This document shows, one piece after another, positions 26,187 through 37,589 of a stretch of 64,000 nucleotides of DNA; the stretch's first letter is position 1; every line of letters starts with the position of its first letter. The notes beneath the pieces are model-generated. The model did no database searches and was not told the DNA's origin. It saw only the letters and a list, made by a program, of their open reading frames with translations. The translations under genes and the position numbers were made by a program. Source of the stretch: Lamellibrachia columna (Eukaryota; Annelida; Polychaeta; Sabellida; Siboglinidae); contig OY759261.1 in NCBI GenBank assembly GCA_963662155.1, positions 31,418,870 through 31,482,869 on the forward strand. The letters are read 5' to 3'.

Positions 26187-26469
26187 CGAACGTGCGTGTG
26201 TGTACGTGCGTACATGCATGTGTGTGCGTGTGTGCGTTCAATAATTGCACGTTTTCTTGTTCGAGAAACACACGCTCGCACATACATACGCACGCAAGCA
26301 CGCACGCAGGTACACACCGATTTATTATGTTATAAAAAAAGATAGGATGAACCTATCAACGAGTTAGCTTCTCTGGGAGCGAATGAGCCACACCGAGGAA
26401 GAACGAGGTTGTTCAAAAATAAGCCATGAAATTGCGGGAATGAGAAGAGTAGGCAAGCGTGGAATGGAG

Positions 26470-26625
26470 GAGCTGAGGGAGGAAGTTGGTGTGATGGAGA
26501 GTTTCAGGAGGAAGCTGGCGAGGAGTCGGTTAAAGTGAATTGGGCACTCGGAATGGAGGGTAGAAGGAGAAGAGGACGACTGCGTCTGATATGGAAAGGC
26601 TGCGGATAAATAATTTTGTAAACGA
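26470..26625 (+). mobile_element. Possible LINE ORF2 C-terminal relic
   Basis: With frameshifts, the plus strand reads like IGH...RRRRGRLRLIWKGCG, which recalls the GHV-x-RM...RRRGRPR-x-x-W end of many LINE reverse transcriptases. It is short and broken, so this is a weak call. Confidence 0.35.
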
Positions 26626-26792
26626 ATAAGCTAGAACAGCCGAGTGCCGTAGACGGAGAAATGTGTTGGATTAGAGTGTGGATACATGAGAGGAGAGAGG
26701 TATGACGCAATATGTATCCGCTGGAGGGCGACACTAGGTTCATGTTGACAATTGATATTGTGGCCAACCGGGCTGCAATAGTATTTTGCGTT

Positions 26793-27320
26793 TAAGTGTA
26801 AGTCCGCCGCCATGGCAATGGTTTAAGTGTAAGTCCGCCGCCAGGGCACTGGTTTAAGTGTAAGTCCGCCGCCAGGGCACTGGCTTAAGTGTAAGTCCGC
26901 CGCCGTGGCACTGGTTTAAATGTAAGTCCGCCGCCAGGGCACTGGTTTAAGTGTAAGTCCGCCGCCAAGGCACTGGTTTATTAGTGTAAGTCCGCCGCCA
27001 GGGCACTGGTTTAAGTGTAAGTCCGCCGCCATGGCACTGGTTTAAGTGTAAGTTCGCCGCCAGTGCACTGGTTTAAGTGTACGTATGCCGTCAGGGCACT
27101 GGTTTAAGTGTAAGTCCGCCGCCAGGGTACTGGTTTAAGTGTAAGTCCGCCGCCGTGGCACTGGTTTAACTGTAAGTCCGCCGCCAGGGCACTGGCTTAA
27201 GTGTAAGTCCGCCGCCGTGGCACTGGTTTAAGTGTAAGTCCGCCGCCAGGGCACTGGCTTAAGTGTAAGTCCGCCGCCAGGGCACTGGTTTAAATGTAAG
27301 TCCGCCGCATTAGCACTGGT
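26793..27320. repeat. 31-bp GC-rich minisatellite, about 17 copies
   Basis: Unit GGTTTAAGTGTAAGTCCGCC then GCCAGGGCACT with point variants. It follows the possible LINE relic and precedes a segment with no recognised feature. Confidence 0.9.
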
Positions 27321-27961
27321 CGGTGTCCACAGCATCGGCAACCCCGACCTTTGGTCACCAGGGGGCAGCGAAGTGGAAGTGACCTGGGAATCATTAGAAT
27401 CGCACGTGCCTGTGTTATTTCGTATTTTCTTCGTTTTCCTATCCTCCAACCCTTTGTCTATCACTATCAGCGCTCTCTTCGGTTTATCGGCTTCAGCAAA
27501 AAACTATCGTACACTGTCAGTGGAAAGGGGAGTTAGAAAGCTGTCTCAAACGCTTTCCCCTTTTGGCATTGAACACTGGGGTAATCCCACTTTCCAGTGT
27601 GTTCAGGGGTTTTAGTGCAGTTTCAGGCTTCTATTTCCACTGCTATTACGTGTTTTTGTAGACTAACACATGACATTAGGCCTATAGCACAATTTCGGTA
27701 CACCTTGCCTAAGTGACACTTGTAACTTGTGCACTTTATATATTACATAATAAGTAAATATTATGAAGTATGTGTTAGTGCTCGTTGTACATCTGATGGT
27801 AAGTCAGACATAAATTGTATTGGTTTGTATACACTTCTACAATTACAATAATTTCGGTACAGTCACCCATGCGCTCACAGGTGATTGAGCGTCCGGCAAT
27901 CCAATACATTATCAGCAGCGTTTGATTATGTTGACTAAGAGCAATTGATGTTCTTGCTCGA

Positions 27962-28219
27962 ATGCGAATATGTGAACAGGTTCGAGCACTATCGTGGTTT
28001 AGGTCATATTTGCATGGACGGACATATCATGTTCAAATTGATGGTGCATCATCTGAATGTATTCCACTGTGGTGTGGAGTGCCACAGGGTTCTGTACTTG
28101 GACCCATTAAATTCACGATGTTTACTGCTCCGATTAATCGCATACTTCAGAGGCACGGTGCTAGCTATCATACATATGCTGATGACATACAACTATATGT
28201 GTCGTTTAAACCTAAGCGT
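27962..28219 (+). mobile_element. Non-LTR retrotransposon reverse transcriptase fragment
   Basis: The frame reads WFRSYLHGRTYHVQIDGASS, then CGVPQGSVLGPIKFTMFTAP and SYHTYADDIQLYVSFKPK. This covers palm motifs including the catalytic YADD of CR1/Jockey-like LINEs. Similarity stops near 28219, where a repeat unit starting TATGGGAATTGCGC begins. Only about 85 residues remain; it is a dead fragment. Confidence 0.85.
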
Positions 28220-28800
28220 ATGGGAATTGCGCTAAGGCTAAACACAATGTCAAATATTTCCTTGATATTCCGTGAGTACGGAATAACCAATGACCAGCAA
28301 TTTTAAGTGGGGATTCCCCCTGCCAGCAACCCCCAAAAGATGAGAAAAGGGGCATTTATTTAATATAATGACGCCGAATTAATGGACTGGCGCGAAAGGA
28401 AAAAATATTCAAATGTTTCCTTGAAGTTTGGCTGAATGGACCACCTCCCGACATCCCCTGAAATGCGTTGCTGCCGGGTTTGGGCTGGTGTGGTTGCCCC
28501 CGAAATCACCCATCAAAGGGGGCAAAAAATACATTTATTTATCGGAATGGCGCCAATACTAAAAAAGTGTCACAAATGTTTCCATGAGGTACCCTGACTT
28601 TGGACTGACCAATACCAACAACTTTAGGTGGGTTTTCCCCTGCCAACAACCTCTAAATGATAAGAAAATGGATATTTATTTAAGGGAATGGCACCAAATG
28701 TAATACAAAGTGTCAACTATTTCGTTAGGGTTCCCTGGGTACGGTATGGCCTTTGCGAGGAATGTTGTGAGGCTTTTCTCCACCAGCAACCACAATAGGA
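28219..28800 (+). repeat. Degenerate array of about 150-190-bp units, inverted relative to 35420-35800
   Basis: Recurring blocks: a unit start GGGAATTGCGC or GGAATGGCGCC, then GTGTCAA, TTTCC, and CCAGCAATTTTAAGTGGGG with a C-rich run, then a run such as AAAAGGGGCATTTATTTA. At least three diverged units are visible. The same blocks occur inverted at 35.4-35.8 kb, so the two arrays could be the subterminal repeats of a large element. Confidence 0.65.
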
Positions 28801-29645
28801 TACCACACGCCTAGCCTCTCATCCCCAAGCCCCTCACCCCTAGAAAAATACAACCATGTTAATTCCAACAACGAAAATAACAAAAGCAAATATCCGTGAG
28901 TTCGAATAACATAGCGCAGACACTACTATACTTTGAACACAGGACTACTACGAGTCTACGATGCGATCTTGCTCAGAGGCTGTACTCACACATATTGTTC
29001 AAATGAATACATTTCACATCTTCCTTGGTCTTGCTCAAAGGCTGTTCACACACACAAATATATGAATTGCACATCTTCCTCGACACTGTCCTCACTCCAT
29101 GCATTGTCGGACACCTCGTCGTCTGTCGACGTTGCTCCCAGGCTGTCCCCGTCGTTCGTAGGAGTAGCTGTGAGGCACTCCGGGAGGACACCTTTTGGAT
29201 TCCGGTCAGGTCCCAAGCCGTTTTACGTCTCCTTCCATCCATAGTCAGTGGGACTCGCCTCACCAGTACTTATCAGGGGCTCCTTCTCGTTATCACCAGT
29301 CATGCGCATGAAGGCTTTATATCGTGCCTCGTTGATGTCGCAGGTATTGAAACCGTACTGCAAGCAGACACACGAGGTGACAGCAGGAACGTCGACCTCT
29401 TCGGACGTGAGTGATCGCACTGCCATTACATGTTCATGCGAGACATCTGCCTCAAACGTGAAGGGCTTCACCTTGCCTTTTCCGAAGAAGCATGATGTGA
29501 AATCACATACTGCCAGAGAATGAAGCCACATAAGAGCTTCAGTAAGCCTGTATTGTTTCTCGTCAAGGTTGGCAGCTGGGTTTGACGTATGAATATAATC
29601 TAGGATGATGGTTATCCTTTCTGATCTTCCGGCAAGCCCAATGAG

Positions 29646-29792
29646 AATGACGAGGACGTCCGTGTCGGTGGACCTCACCAGAATGACGAGGACGTCCGTG
29701 TCGGTGGACCTCACCAGAATGACGAGGACGTCCGTGTCGGTGGACCTTACCAGAATGACGAGGACGTCTGTGTCAGTGGACCTCACCAGAAT
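29646..29792 (-). repeat. 36-bp tandem repeat within the XPG-like pseudogene, about 4 copies
   Basis: Each unit encodes VRSTDTDVLVIL on the minus strand, the acidic motif of the XPG/PIN-like family, so the motif is multiplied four times in frame. Units are nearly identical, which indicates recent amplification. Confidence 0.9.
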
Positions 29793-30789
29793 GTTTCCCG
29801 AGGAAACGCTTCATGGATGGAATGCAATCAGAGTATTGGCCTTCTCATGTCGAACTTGGAGGTGGCAGGATTCTCACGTGTCCATCAGATCGCCCTCGTG
29901 GTTCTTCATTTCCATGCACTTACCACCATGCGACACGTACACCCTTCTTCGTCTTATAATTGACCCGTAGTGCGGCTTCTTCCACTCATTCACTAGGAAA
30001 CGGGCAAGCTCATCCTTAAATGCCCCTTTGCCGAGGAACTATGTCCCGCTCTGCCGCTGGGCTTGGCCAGGTCCAGTTATGACGAATGTGTGGTGATTAC
30101 TTCCTGATATACGCAGCTTTCGCTCGGAATCTTTGGTGGATGGTGACTGGTACTTATGCAGTACCAAGTGGATGTACTCACCACGAAAGGAACATACCTT
30201 CACCAATAGATCACTTGCCTTCACTGCATATGTGGACTTGATGTGGTGCAGCACTTTTTAAAGCAGGAGGATGCCGCCATCAATCAGGGTGGCCACGTTT
30301 GCGGGGAGAGTTGCATCTACAAGCACAACACTTTGTTTACTTTCATTTGCCTTTGTGAGTGTCGCATTGTCCTCTTCAGTGGAGTGCCGTCACTGTGAGC
30401 GAGAGAAGGGGGGACATCAGTGATTGGAAAACACAGGAGGTGGCGCAGATCAATTGCATCGCTTGTCGTGGAGGCGACAGCCAGAAGACTCCCTCTGTTG
30501 TATTCACTCGACTTGTTTACGTTCTCTGCAGCTGTGACAATGTGTATTTTATACATTTATTTTATGACAGTTGTTGTGACAGTTTGTATATTGTACATTA
30601 TGTTGTGGTTGTGCTGCAGTCGTGGTAAAGTATGCTATCTTGCGTAACAAGGTTTCTAAAGTTATTGTCGAGCCAGGCTAGGCAGTAGTCCTAGCAATGG
30701 GCATTATGTTAGGTAATAGGCCGGTAATGTTTACTGAAGCGTATCATTGACTGGTAGACTATATATATATATATACGCTGGGGACTGTT

Positions 30790-30952
30790 CTAACCGGGGT
30801 CGATCGATTGTAGTTCGCGAGAAGGCGGCTACAACATTTAAAGAGACGGTCGATCGATGGTAGTTCGCGAGGAGGCGGCTACGATAGTTAAAGAGACGGT
30901 CGTCGATTGTAGTTCGCGAGAAGGCGGCTGCAATAGTTAAGGGACGGACAGA
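30790..30952. repeat. About 50-bp tandem repeat, 3 copies
   Basis: Units contain GTCGATCGATTGTAGTTCGC and GAGAAGGCGGCTACAA then AAAGAGACG. Part of a 1.3-kb segment (30.5-31.85 kb) that separates two parts of the XPG-like pseudogene. Confidence 0.8.
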
Positions 30953-31366
30953 GATAAGTTGTGAGATGACAACTAGTCTGAAATACTGAAATTATGGGTC
31001 AGTAAAAGCTGCATGACGCAACACAAATTGAACAATGCCAGGAGCGACTGGCGTAAGTATTATCTATTACTTTGTTAACTGATAATATGTGTGTATATAT
31101 TTATATATATTCGAAATATATATGTGTTAATACATGTTATGAAGGTGAAGAGTCATCTACTGTAAATATGGGTTTAGAATTAAGTCATTATTTGCCTAAA
31201 GCGTGACGGCCATTGTTGGCATAGAGCTTGTCGGGTGACACGTCCTGTATTCGTATTTCGTATAATTGAATTGGTAAACAGATATGATTATTATTGCGTT
31301 GTTATTCATGTGTATATGGAAATTATTTACTGTCAGTGTGGTGATTTGGTTAAATTGTACCATGCA

Positions 31367-31505
31367 GAACCAGCTTGGGATATAACGACTGGCAACCAGC
31401 TTGGGATATAACGACTGGCAACCAGCTTGGGATCTAACGACTGGCAACCAGCTTGGGATATAACGACTGGCAACCAGCTTGGGATATAACGACTGGCAAC
31501 CAGCG
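31367..31505. repeat. 26-bp tandem repeat, about 5 copies
   Basis: Unit AACCAGCTTGGGATATAACG then ACTGGC. It lies in the same inserted segment as the 50-bp repeat. Confidence 0.85.
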
Positions 31506-32895
31506 TGGGCTGTATAGCCGAGAGACTTACCCGCAGCAGAGGGCGAGCTGGAGCGTCGAGTGAGGGCGTGGTCGGTTCAGCGACAGGAAAAGATGGACTG
31601 TCTGGGAACCAGTGACCCAAATAGTGGGTATCGATATTCAAGTGATAGGTGAATCGTTATCGAGCGACAGGTGAACTGCGTTCGAGCGATAATGTGAACC
31701 GTTTTCATTGTTAATTAGTTTTTCTTTAAATTATACTCGCAGTGTAGCGAGGCATTGGTTATTATTTATTTTCTTTGTTTTGATGATTATGAAATTGAAT
31801 ATGTATGTGATGTATACAATATACATTCAGTAAATTAAAACACGTTAACTGGCTGTCACAGCAGCAAAGTACAACAGCATGTTCCTTGCCACTGTCTTTA
31901 GAAATCGTGAACCATCGACGGCACACTCACCCACGAATTTCAGTCGAAGTGTTGTCCCGCGTGCCAGAGATCCAAGGAGAAATTTCTTGTTCTCCTCCTT
32001 TGCTGTCTTCCCCGATGATACATTAACGAGCTCGGCAGAAGAATCAATGGCGAACGGGTTGCAAGTGTTGCTTAGTGCGTTGGCGAGGACATTCGTGTCA
32101 GCAATGTCTCGTCGAATTTTCCATTTCCTCAACTGATTAATCGGTTCCTCCCTAGACAGAGACCGACCATTTCCCGTAGCTTTGACAGGGCCATGCCGCC
32201 TTGGGTGAGAGTTACGGTTTCTGAAAGCCGATAACCCTCTTATTGGAGACGCAACATCCCTGTTGACAGTCTGCTCCAAGCATAATATTATGTCAAGAAC
32301 GGACCGTGCGTAGGATATGTGTGTGCGTCGAATGGATATGGCGTCATAATATCGTGGGCATTGGAATCCATCTGCCGACGTTTGTGGAGGAAGAAAGAAC
32401 CCCTTCTAACATAGTTAGGCCGTTTCAAAGCGAAGCAGGTTTCGATCACACTTGCGAGGGCACGGATGTATCCGTCAACATTGTTGATGCGTTCGACCCA
32501 CTATAACTCTCTCCTGCCCTGTTGATGAGCTACACTTAGGTGGCCCAGAATGCTGTTGTGCGTACTGTCCGTCGATGACATCATGGAAGAAGCTCTCATC
32601 TCTTCATGAGATCCCTGAAGGCTGCATTCTCAATGCCAATTTGACAGTGGTTGACACTGCTATCACAGTCGGACATAGTTTCCTTGACTAGGGACGCCTC
32701 CTCATCTGTCATTAAGCCCAAGTACTTGGATAACAGCGTTCGTTCCATCACAGCTGCAAGAAGTTGGTGGTTCCTGGCTCATATGATGTAGAATTTCCCT
32801 TTCATGAAGACACCAAGCGACACCTCAGCCAAAACACCTTCGGTGAGAATCAGATAACTTTCATTTTTCATATCCAAGGTGTGTTTAATTTACCT

Positions 32896-32939
32896 GGTAG
32901 AGGCTTTCGTCAACGTATCACGTTGACTTCATCAGTACC
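32896..32939 (-). ncRNA. Hammerhead ribozyme motif (minus-strand copy)
   Basis: Reverse complement of the plus-strand copy at 33469-33512: CTGATGA is encoded at 32935-32929, stem II and GAAA follow, and GGTA/TACC close stem I. It lies in the left arm of the Penelope-like insertion, downstream of the GIY-YIG remnant, the usual place for such ribozymes in the pseudo-LTR. Confidence 0.75.
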
Positions 32940-33468
32940 GATGACGCTGAATGACGCCATCGTACACGTGAGGTAGTTTGCAATTGCGCTCGTCTCTGTT
33001 GATGGGTGTTCTAGCTTTCCTGATCCAGATGGCTTCTTTGATGTGCCTGATTCTTCGGTTGGGTTCCTTGTATACAATTTTCAATCCCTCCCAGTCTATG
33101 ATGTGGTTTTCAGTTGTCGCATGGTCTGCATGGGCAGATTTATTGATGGTAGACATAAATATTTTTTCCCCCTCCTTGTATATTTCTTTCTTATCGTGTT
33201 GTCTACATATTTTCTGTGTTCCTCCAGTCATGTTTTTAGTAGTCTTCCTGTCTCCTCAATGTACTCAGCACCACATTTCTTGCATGGTATTTGGTACACA
33301 AGTTCACCCTGTTCTTCTAGCTCTACTTTGTCTTGGGATGTACCAACAACCGAAGAATCCGGCACATCAAATAAGCCACCTGGATCAGGAAAGCTAGAAC
33401 ACCCATCAACGGAGACGAGGGCAATTACGAACTACCTCACGTGTACGATGACGTCATTCGGCGTCATC

Positions 33469-33512
33469 GGTACTGATGAAGTCAACGTGATACGTTGACG
33501 AAAGCCTCTACC
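33469..33512 (+). ncRNA. Hammerhead ribozyme motif (plus-strand copy)
   Basis: The core CTGATGA (33473-33479) is followed by a perfect 7-bp stem II (GTCAACG / CGTTGAC, loop TGATA), then GAAA (33500-33503) and a very short stem III region GCCTC. Outer GGTA (33469) pairs with TACC (33509-33512) as stem I. The predicted cleavage site is after the C at 33508. Minimal hammerheads with weak stem III are known in Penelope-like elements, where they may act as dimers. Self-cleavage was not tested. Confidence 0.75.
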
Positions 33513-34126
33513 AGGTAAATTAAACACACCTTGGATATGAAAAATGAAAGTTATCTGATTTGAAAATTATCTATCCTGAAGAATGTTCAGTAACCTTCGG
33601 TGAGAAGGTATTCAACCCCCGAATCAGCCAGGAATATTTTCAGGGCTCCGAAATAGGCCAGTTCAAGGTGGAAGTTTCCAAGCAATATGATGAATCTATA
33701 AAAAAAAACTGGCAGTGCTTGAAATGGAGGACACCTTCATGGCAACAGCGATATCATTAGTGACGATGACATATTTCTGGTTCGAATCATCAGCAACTTT
33801 GAGCGTGCGCACCGTGGTTTCATGCACCACATCGTTTCTCGGTGGACGGCTGGGTGATGGGGTCCATGTACGCGATCACAGTTTCGGGGAGGTCACCCTT
33901 CACGAATTGAGAGAAGAATCCAGTGAGGAGCGGCAACTGATGGAGCCGTATGAAGTCGATGCCCTGTTGTCGCAGCATTTCTATCTACTTAGCCTCATAG
34001 CTTCTTGAGCACGTTTCAGAGATGTGAGAAACGCAGGAACCACCTTCACGTTTCCATCGAAGCGCCCCCTCATCCGTCCGGTCAGTGTACCAACCAGGTT
34101 AACTGGTGATGCCTCTGTGGATGTCT

Positions 34127-35100
34127 GAGAGGGAGAGGGAGAGGGAGAGGGAGAGGGAGAGGCGCTTGGGTGAATGCGTGTTACATTATCTCTAAGTGTT
34201 ATTGAAAATGTTGACACACCCGACCGTGAAAGTCCACCGGCTGGTTAGGATAATAATGAAGCCCACCTTATCATGATGTTCGCCGGCTTCACGTCTCGGT
34301 GCACCATGTGGTGCTCTTTGCGGTGCATATGCGTTATTCCCCGCGCACACTGCAGCATTAGTTGATACTGAGTCGGAATGTCCGGTTTATGACTAAAACA
34401 TAAATATTTGCAATTGATTGGACACTGCAGAAATACTAATTTTAGCAAAGTATATGTGTCTGTGAATTTCCTCGTGCTAGCGTGAAGTTATATACACATA
34501 TACATAGGTCAAGGTGGGTTAAGTCAGAAGCTTGAAAGTCAAGTCTGAAGGATGAACCTGCATGTCAAATATCAAGTTAATGACACTCAAAGCCACAAGC
34601 CACCAAGGTTTTCAAATTGCCATGATTAATGTGCTTTGTCTGCGGCAATCCTTAGCTGGATAAATAGGCTAGTTATTTTAAGTGCATATATCATAACCCG
34701 AGTCAAAGCCGCCAGCATGTCCATTGTATGTCAACAAGCAACCCGGGTTTTGTTGTGTCGCTTATAAGCATAATTGCACGACTAATTCGTTTGGTGTCAA
34801 ATAAACACATTATTCGCAACAAAGGTTTATCAATGTACGCCTAGCTTTAGTGCGACAAATTGGTATATTTCGATACAGTTTACATCAGTTTATATTCATC
34901 ATGTAGGCATCATACAAATGTAACACTTGTTATGTGAACAAATATCATATGGCACGAGTAAAACGCAGTGTGCCATATAGTTTTTAATCACACGAATATT
35001 TTGACAAGAATGTCAACATGTTACATGTATGGTAGGACATATGTAACAAGACAATACAATACATTGGGGACTTGCGGAAACTGTTCAATAATTAACACAT
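34127..35100 (-). pseudogene. Inverted duplicate of K2 exon 2 with flanking introns
   Basis: The reverse complement is closely similar to K2 from about 17274 to 18240: part of intron 1, all of exon 2, and intron 2 into its CT-rich tract, here decayed to GAGAGG repeats. The exon copy (about 34388-34263) stays open and keeps HRDVKPANIMI, with one changed residue at its start (HKPD for HNPD) and a few others. No neighbouring kinase exons are present, so it cannot encode a kinase alone. It lies between the XPG-like pseudogene and the inverted repeat array at 35.4 kb, consistent with capture by, or insertion near, a mobile element. Confidence 0.85.
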
Positions 35101-35419
35101 CCCATCTGTTCCGTGCTGCAAAACTATTATGCGATTTTCACCTTGCCCCATTCGACAGCGTGCCCTGCGTCGGGCGATATTATTAGCAATTGCGTTAATG
35201 TAGCTTTAATACATCAAAATAATTATGTGTCTCAAAATAGTAGACAATCGTTATGACATTAATTGTTCATTGGTTCATCGGGCTATATCATTAAAATTTA
35301 ATTCACATTGATCAAAAGTAGTGATCTATCAGGCCGCGGAACATACCTACGTCGAACGGAATTTGTCTAGCGGCTTGCGAACTTTCGATGCAGATTGGTG
35401 CCATCTATCATACAACATG

Positions 35420-35800
35420 TTTGCTTCAATAATTGCCCCTTTTCTTACACTTTGCGGGTTTCTGACAGAGGGAATCCCCCCACATAAAATTGCTGGCATT
35501 GGTCATTCCATACTTAGGGGATCTCAAGGAAAGGGTTGACACTGTTTTCAGGCTTGGCGCAATTCCCATAAATAAAGTTACTTTTTCTCACCTTTTTCGG
35601 GTTGTTGGCGCTGGGAACCCCCACCACCTAATATTGCTGGCATTAGTCATTCCATAGTCAGGGAACCGCACGGGAACATCTGGCACTGTTTTTATGCTTG
35701 GTGCAATTCCCATAAATAAATGTACTTTTTGCCCCTTGATGGGTGATTTCGAGGGCCACCCCTAGCCCAGACCGGCACATTACATTTTGGGGATATCGGG
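35420..35800 (-). repeat. Inverted counterpart of the 28.2-28.8 kb array, with a G-run
   Basis: The reverse complement shows the same blocks (CCAGCAATTTTATGTGGGG, GGGAATTGCGCCAAGC, AAATCACCCATCAAGGGG). A run of 12 G lies at about 35799-35810. The LINE C-terminus resumes just to the right. Confidence 0.65.
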
Positions 35801-35867
35801 GGGGGGGGGGAGTGGGGGTGGACCCTTCAGTCCATGGGGTCAAACCTTTTGGCGTCGCTTACTTAAA

Positions 35868-36345
35868 TAAAAACTATGTGCTCCCGGTCTATAAATGTAT
35901 AAGTGCCAAAGCTTGCGAATGGGAGATATTCTTTTGGGATTTTGCCATCCCAACTCAGGAATTGGCTGCCTGTTGCTGTGCGCGACACCAAGGACATACA
36001 TGCGTTTAAACGAACACTAAAAACCTATGTGTTTGTTTTATGACCAGTGACACTGAAATAAGTTGCTACGATGGTTTTACAATTTCTCATTTTTTCTTCT
36101 TAATATTTAATATAGTTTATTATATTAGGCCCTATGTTATTATAGGATATTATATTATTTAAATTTTCTTCATCAAGTATACTGTATTTCAATGTATTTA
36201 CTTACTATTATATATATTTTATATATGGATTATAAGCACAATTATTGTGTGCATTTTTATGTATGAATTATTTTATTGTAAAGCGCGTTGATCTATATAC
36301 AGGAGTATGCGCTATATAAGAACTAAATAATAATAATTATTATTC
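35868..36345 (+). mobile_element. LINE 3' end: ORF2 C-terminus and microsatellite-like tail
   Basis: The frame reads VPKLANGRYSF, then NWLPVAVRDTKDIHAFKRTL and KTYVFVL with a stop (TGA about 36041), the usual C-terminus of CR1/Jockey-like ORF2. The 3' UTR ends in GCGCTATATAAGAAC followed by an AATAATAAT-type tail, as in many CR1/L2 elements. It could be the far end of the element whose reverse transcriptase fragment stops at 28219, although the middle of the protein is missing. Confidence 0.75.
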
Positions 36346-37589
36346 GTGGATTGCCATGTTACCAACCTACTATTGTATTTGCTTTATTGACGTAACTTGA
36401 ACCAGTCGCATCATTTATAATTGCACTCGATTCACAATTGAAGATTCTCAGGAACCTAAATAATTAAAGCGTATTCATGAATGTTTCACTGAAAGCTGGC
36501 AACGACAACGTTGATGTGGATAAGTGTGCTGCATGCGGTAGTTAGAATATTGTAGGAGTTTATGATAAAACAAATTGAGTAGTAGTGTACATGCATACAA
36601 ATACACGCGCCCGCGCGCACACATCCGCTCGCATACACCACAAATACTCGCACACATACCGGAATTACACTATTTATCCGTGTGAGGGCGAAACTAGGCT
36701 TTTGTTGGGCCTGTATATTAGCCGGAACGAGCCGGAACGAGGCCGGAACGAGATTGAATTGTTAAATGCGTGGATTACGTGATCTGTATAATGACTTCAC
36801 TTGAATGTGTAGTTAGATAACGAAATAATGCAACTTTTCACCAAGTGGGAAATAATTACACGTACATTAAGATATGTTTTGGGCTCCCGGAACGATGACT
36901 TATTGACGATCGGCGGCCATGTTTTGGCTGTTCCGTCTATTGAACATCACCTAGTGGGCGGCCTTACATTAGTGGGTTACTGTTCATACACCATCTACTG
37001 CAGTAATACTGGTGATCACTGATTGGGATGTGTACTGGTATATGAAATAATTTATATCTAAATAAAATGGAGTAAATCTGAAATGATACAGTTTAACTAC
37101 ACCCTTCTATACAACATCATTATGTATATTATGTCTATGACTATGTATTATAATCTATTTTATAATATGTATTACAGGTAACTGTATTGTATTACACTTC
37201 TTCTGTTAACCCTTTTCCAATACACTATTGGTCTATAAAACTTTCATTCAACGTATTGAATATTGGTGTTATATTACATTATTATGTAACGCAAAAATTT
37301 TTTGTAGAAAATTAAATATTTATTAAAATATTGTATACTACATGGCACAGTATTTTTATTCTTTAGTGTTACACAATGAACACTACAACTAAATTCTTTT
37401 TAGGAGCGGCCTTTTGTTGTTGTGCCTAATGCAATTTATGAGTGAATTTAAAAGAATAAATTATGGAATAATTACTTATGTTAGATTCTGAACTTGATAC
37501 ACAATTTATATTGGGCCTCTCTCATGTTGTGTACTCAAGGCGCCCTTGTAACTATGCATAGTTGTTATTTATCATTAAGGAAATTAAAT

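Larger units (their letters stand above)
32850..33592 (-). mobile_element. Penelope-like element, 5'-truncated, with inverted terminal copy
   Basis: The reverse complement of about 33345-32945 reads as the C-terminal GIY-YIG endonuclease region of Penelope-like retroelements: YQIPCKKCGAEYIEETGR, then LEEHRKYVD, ENHIIDWEG, IKEAIWIRK, INRDE and LPHVYDG. One stop interrupts it, and Gly of YIG is Glu. The first 210 bp recur inverted at 33350-33560, so the insertion is a tail-to-tail arrangement around a 280-bp core. Both arms carry a hammerhead-like motif. The 14-mer ACCTTCGGTGAGAA flanks it at 32836-32849 and 33593-33606 as a target duplication. It splits the XPG-like pseudogene. The reverse transcriptase part is missing. 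Confidence 0.8.
28973..34010 (-). pseudogene. Decayed mobile-element gene: widespread metazoan XPG/PIN-like nuclease-family protein
   Basis: Fragments in several minus-strand frames line up in the order of a protein family that I recognise as abundant and repeat-like in invertebrate and fish genomes. From 34.0 to 33.57 kb: TTVRTLKVADDSNQKYVIV and ADSGVEYLLTE. From 32.83 to 32.5 kb: AVMERTLLSKYLG. From 32279 to 31845: DIADTNVLANAL...NPFAIDSS. From 30.45 to 29.85 kb: SLAHSDGTPLK, SERKLRISGS and a decayed HEKANT. From 29786 to 29223: VRSTDTDVLVIL, then LAVCDFTS, FGKGKVKPF and CLQYGF. In intact relatives the motifs HEEADT, STDTDV and GCDT resemble the acidic metal-binding motifs of XPG/FEN and PIN nucleases; that link is inference. 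This copy has frameshifts, stops, lost acidic residues, and insertions at 32.85-33.59 and about 30.5-31.85 kb. It is not functional. Confidence 0.6.

Noticed and set aside
26793..27320. 31-bp repeat resembling CRISPR repeat length
   Set aside because: Head-to-tail minisatellite with no spacers.
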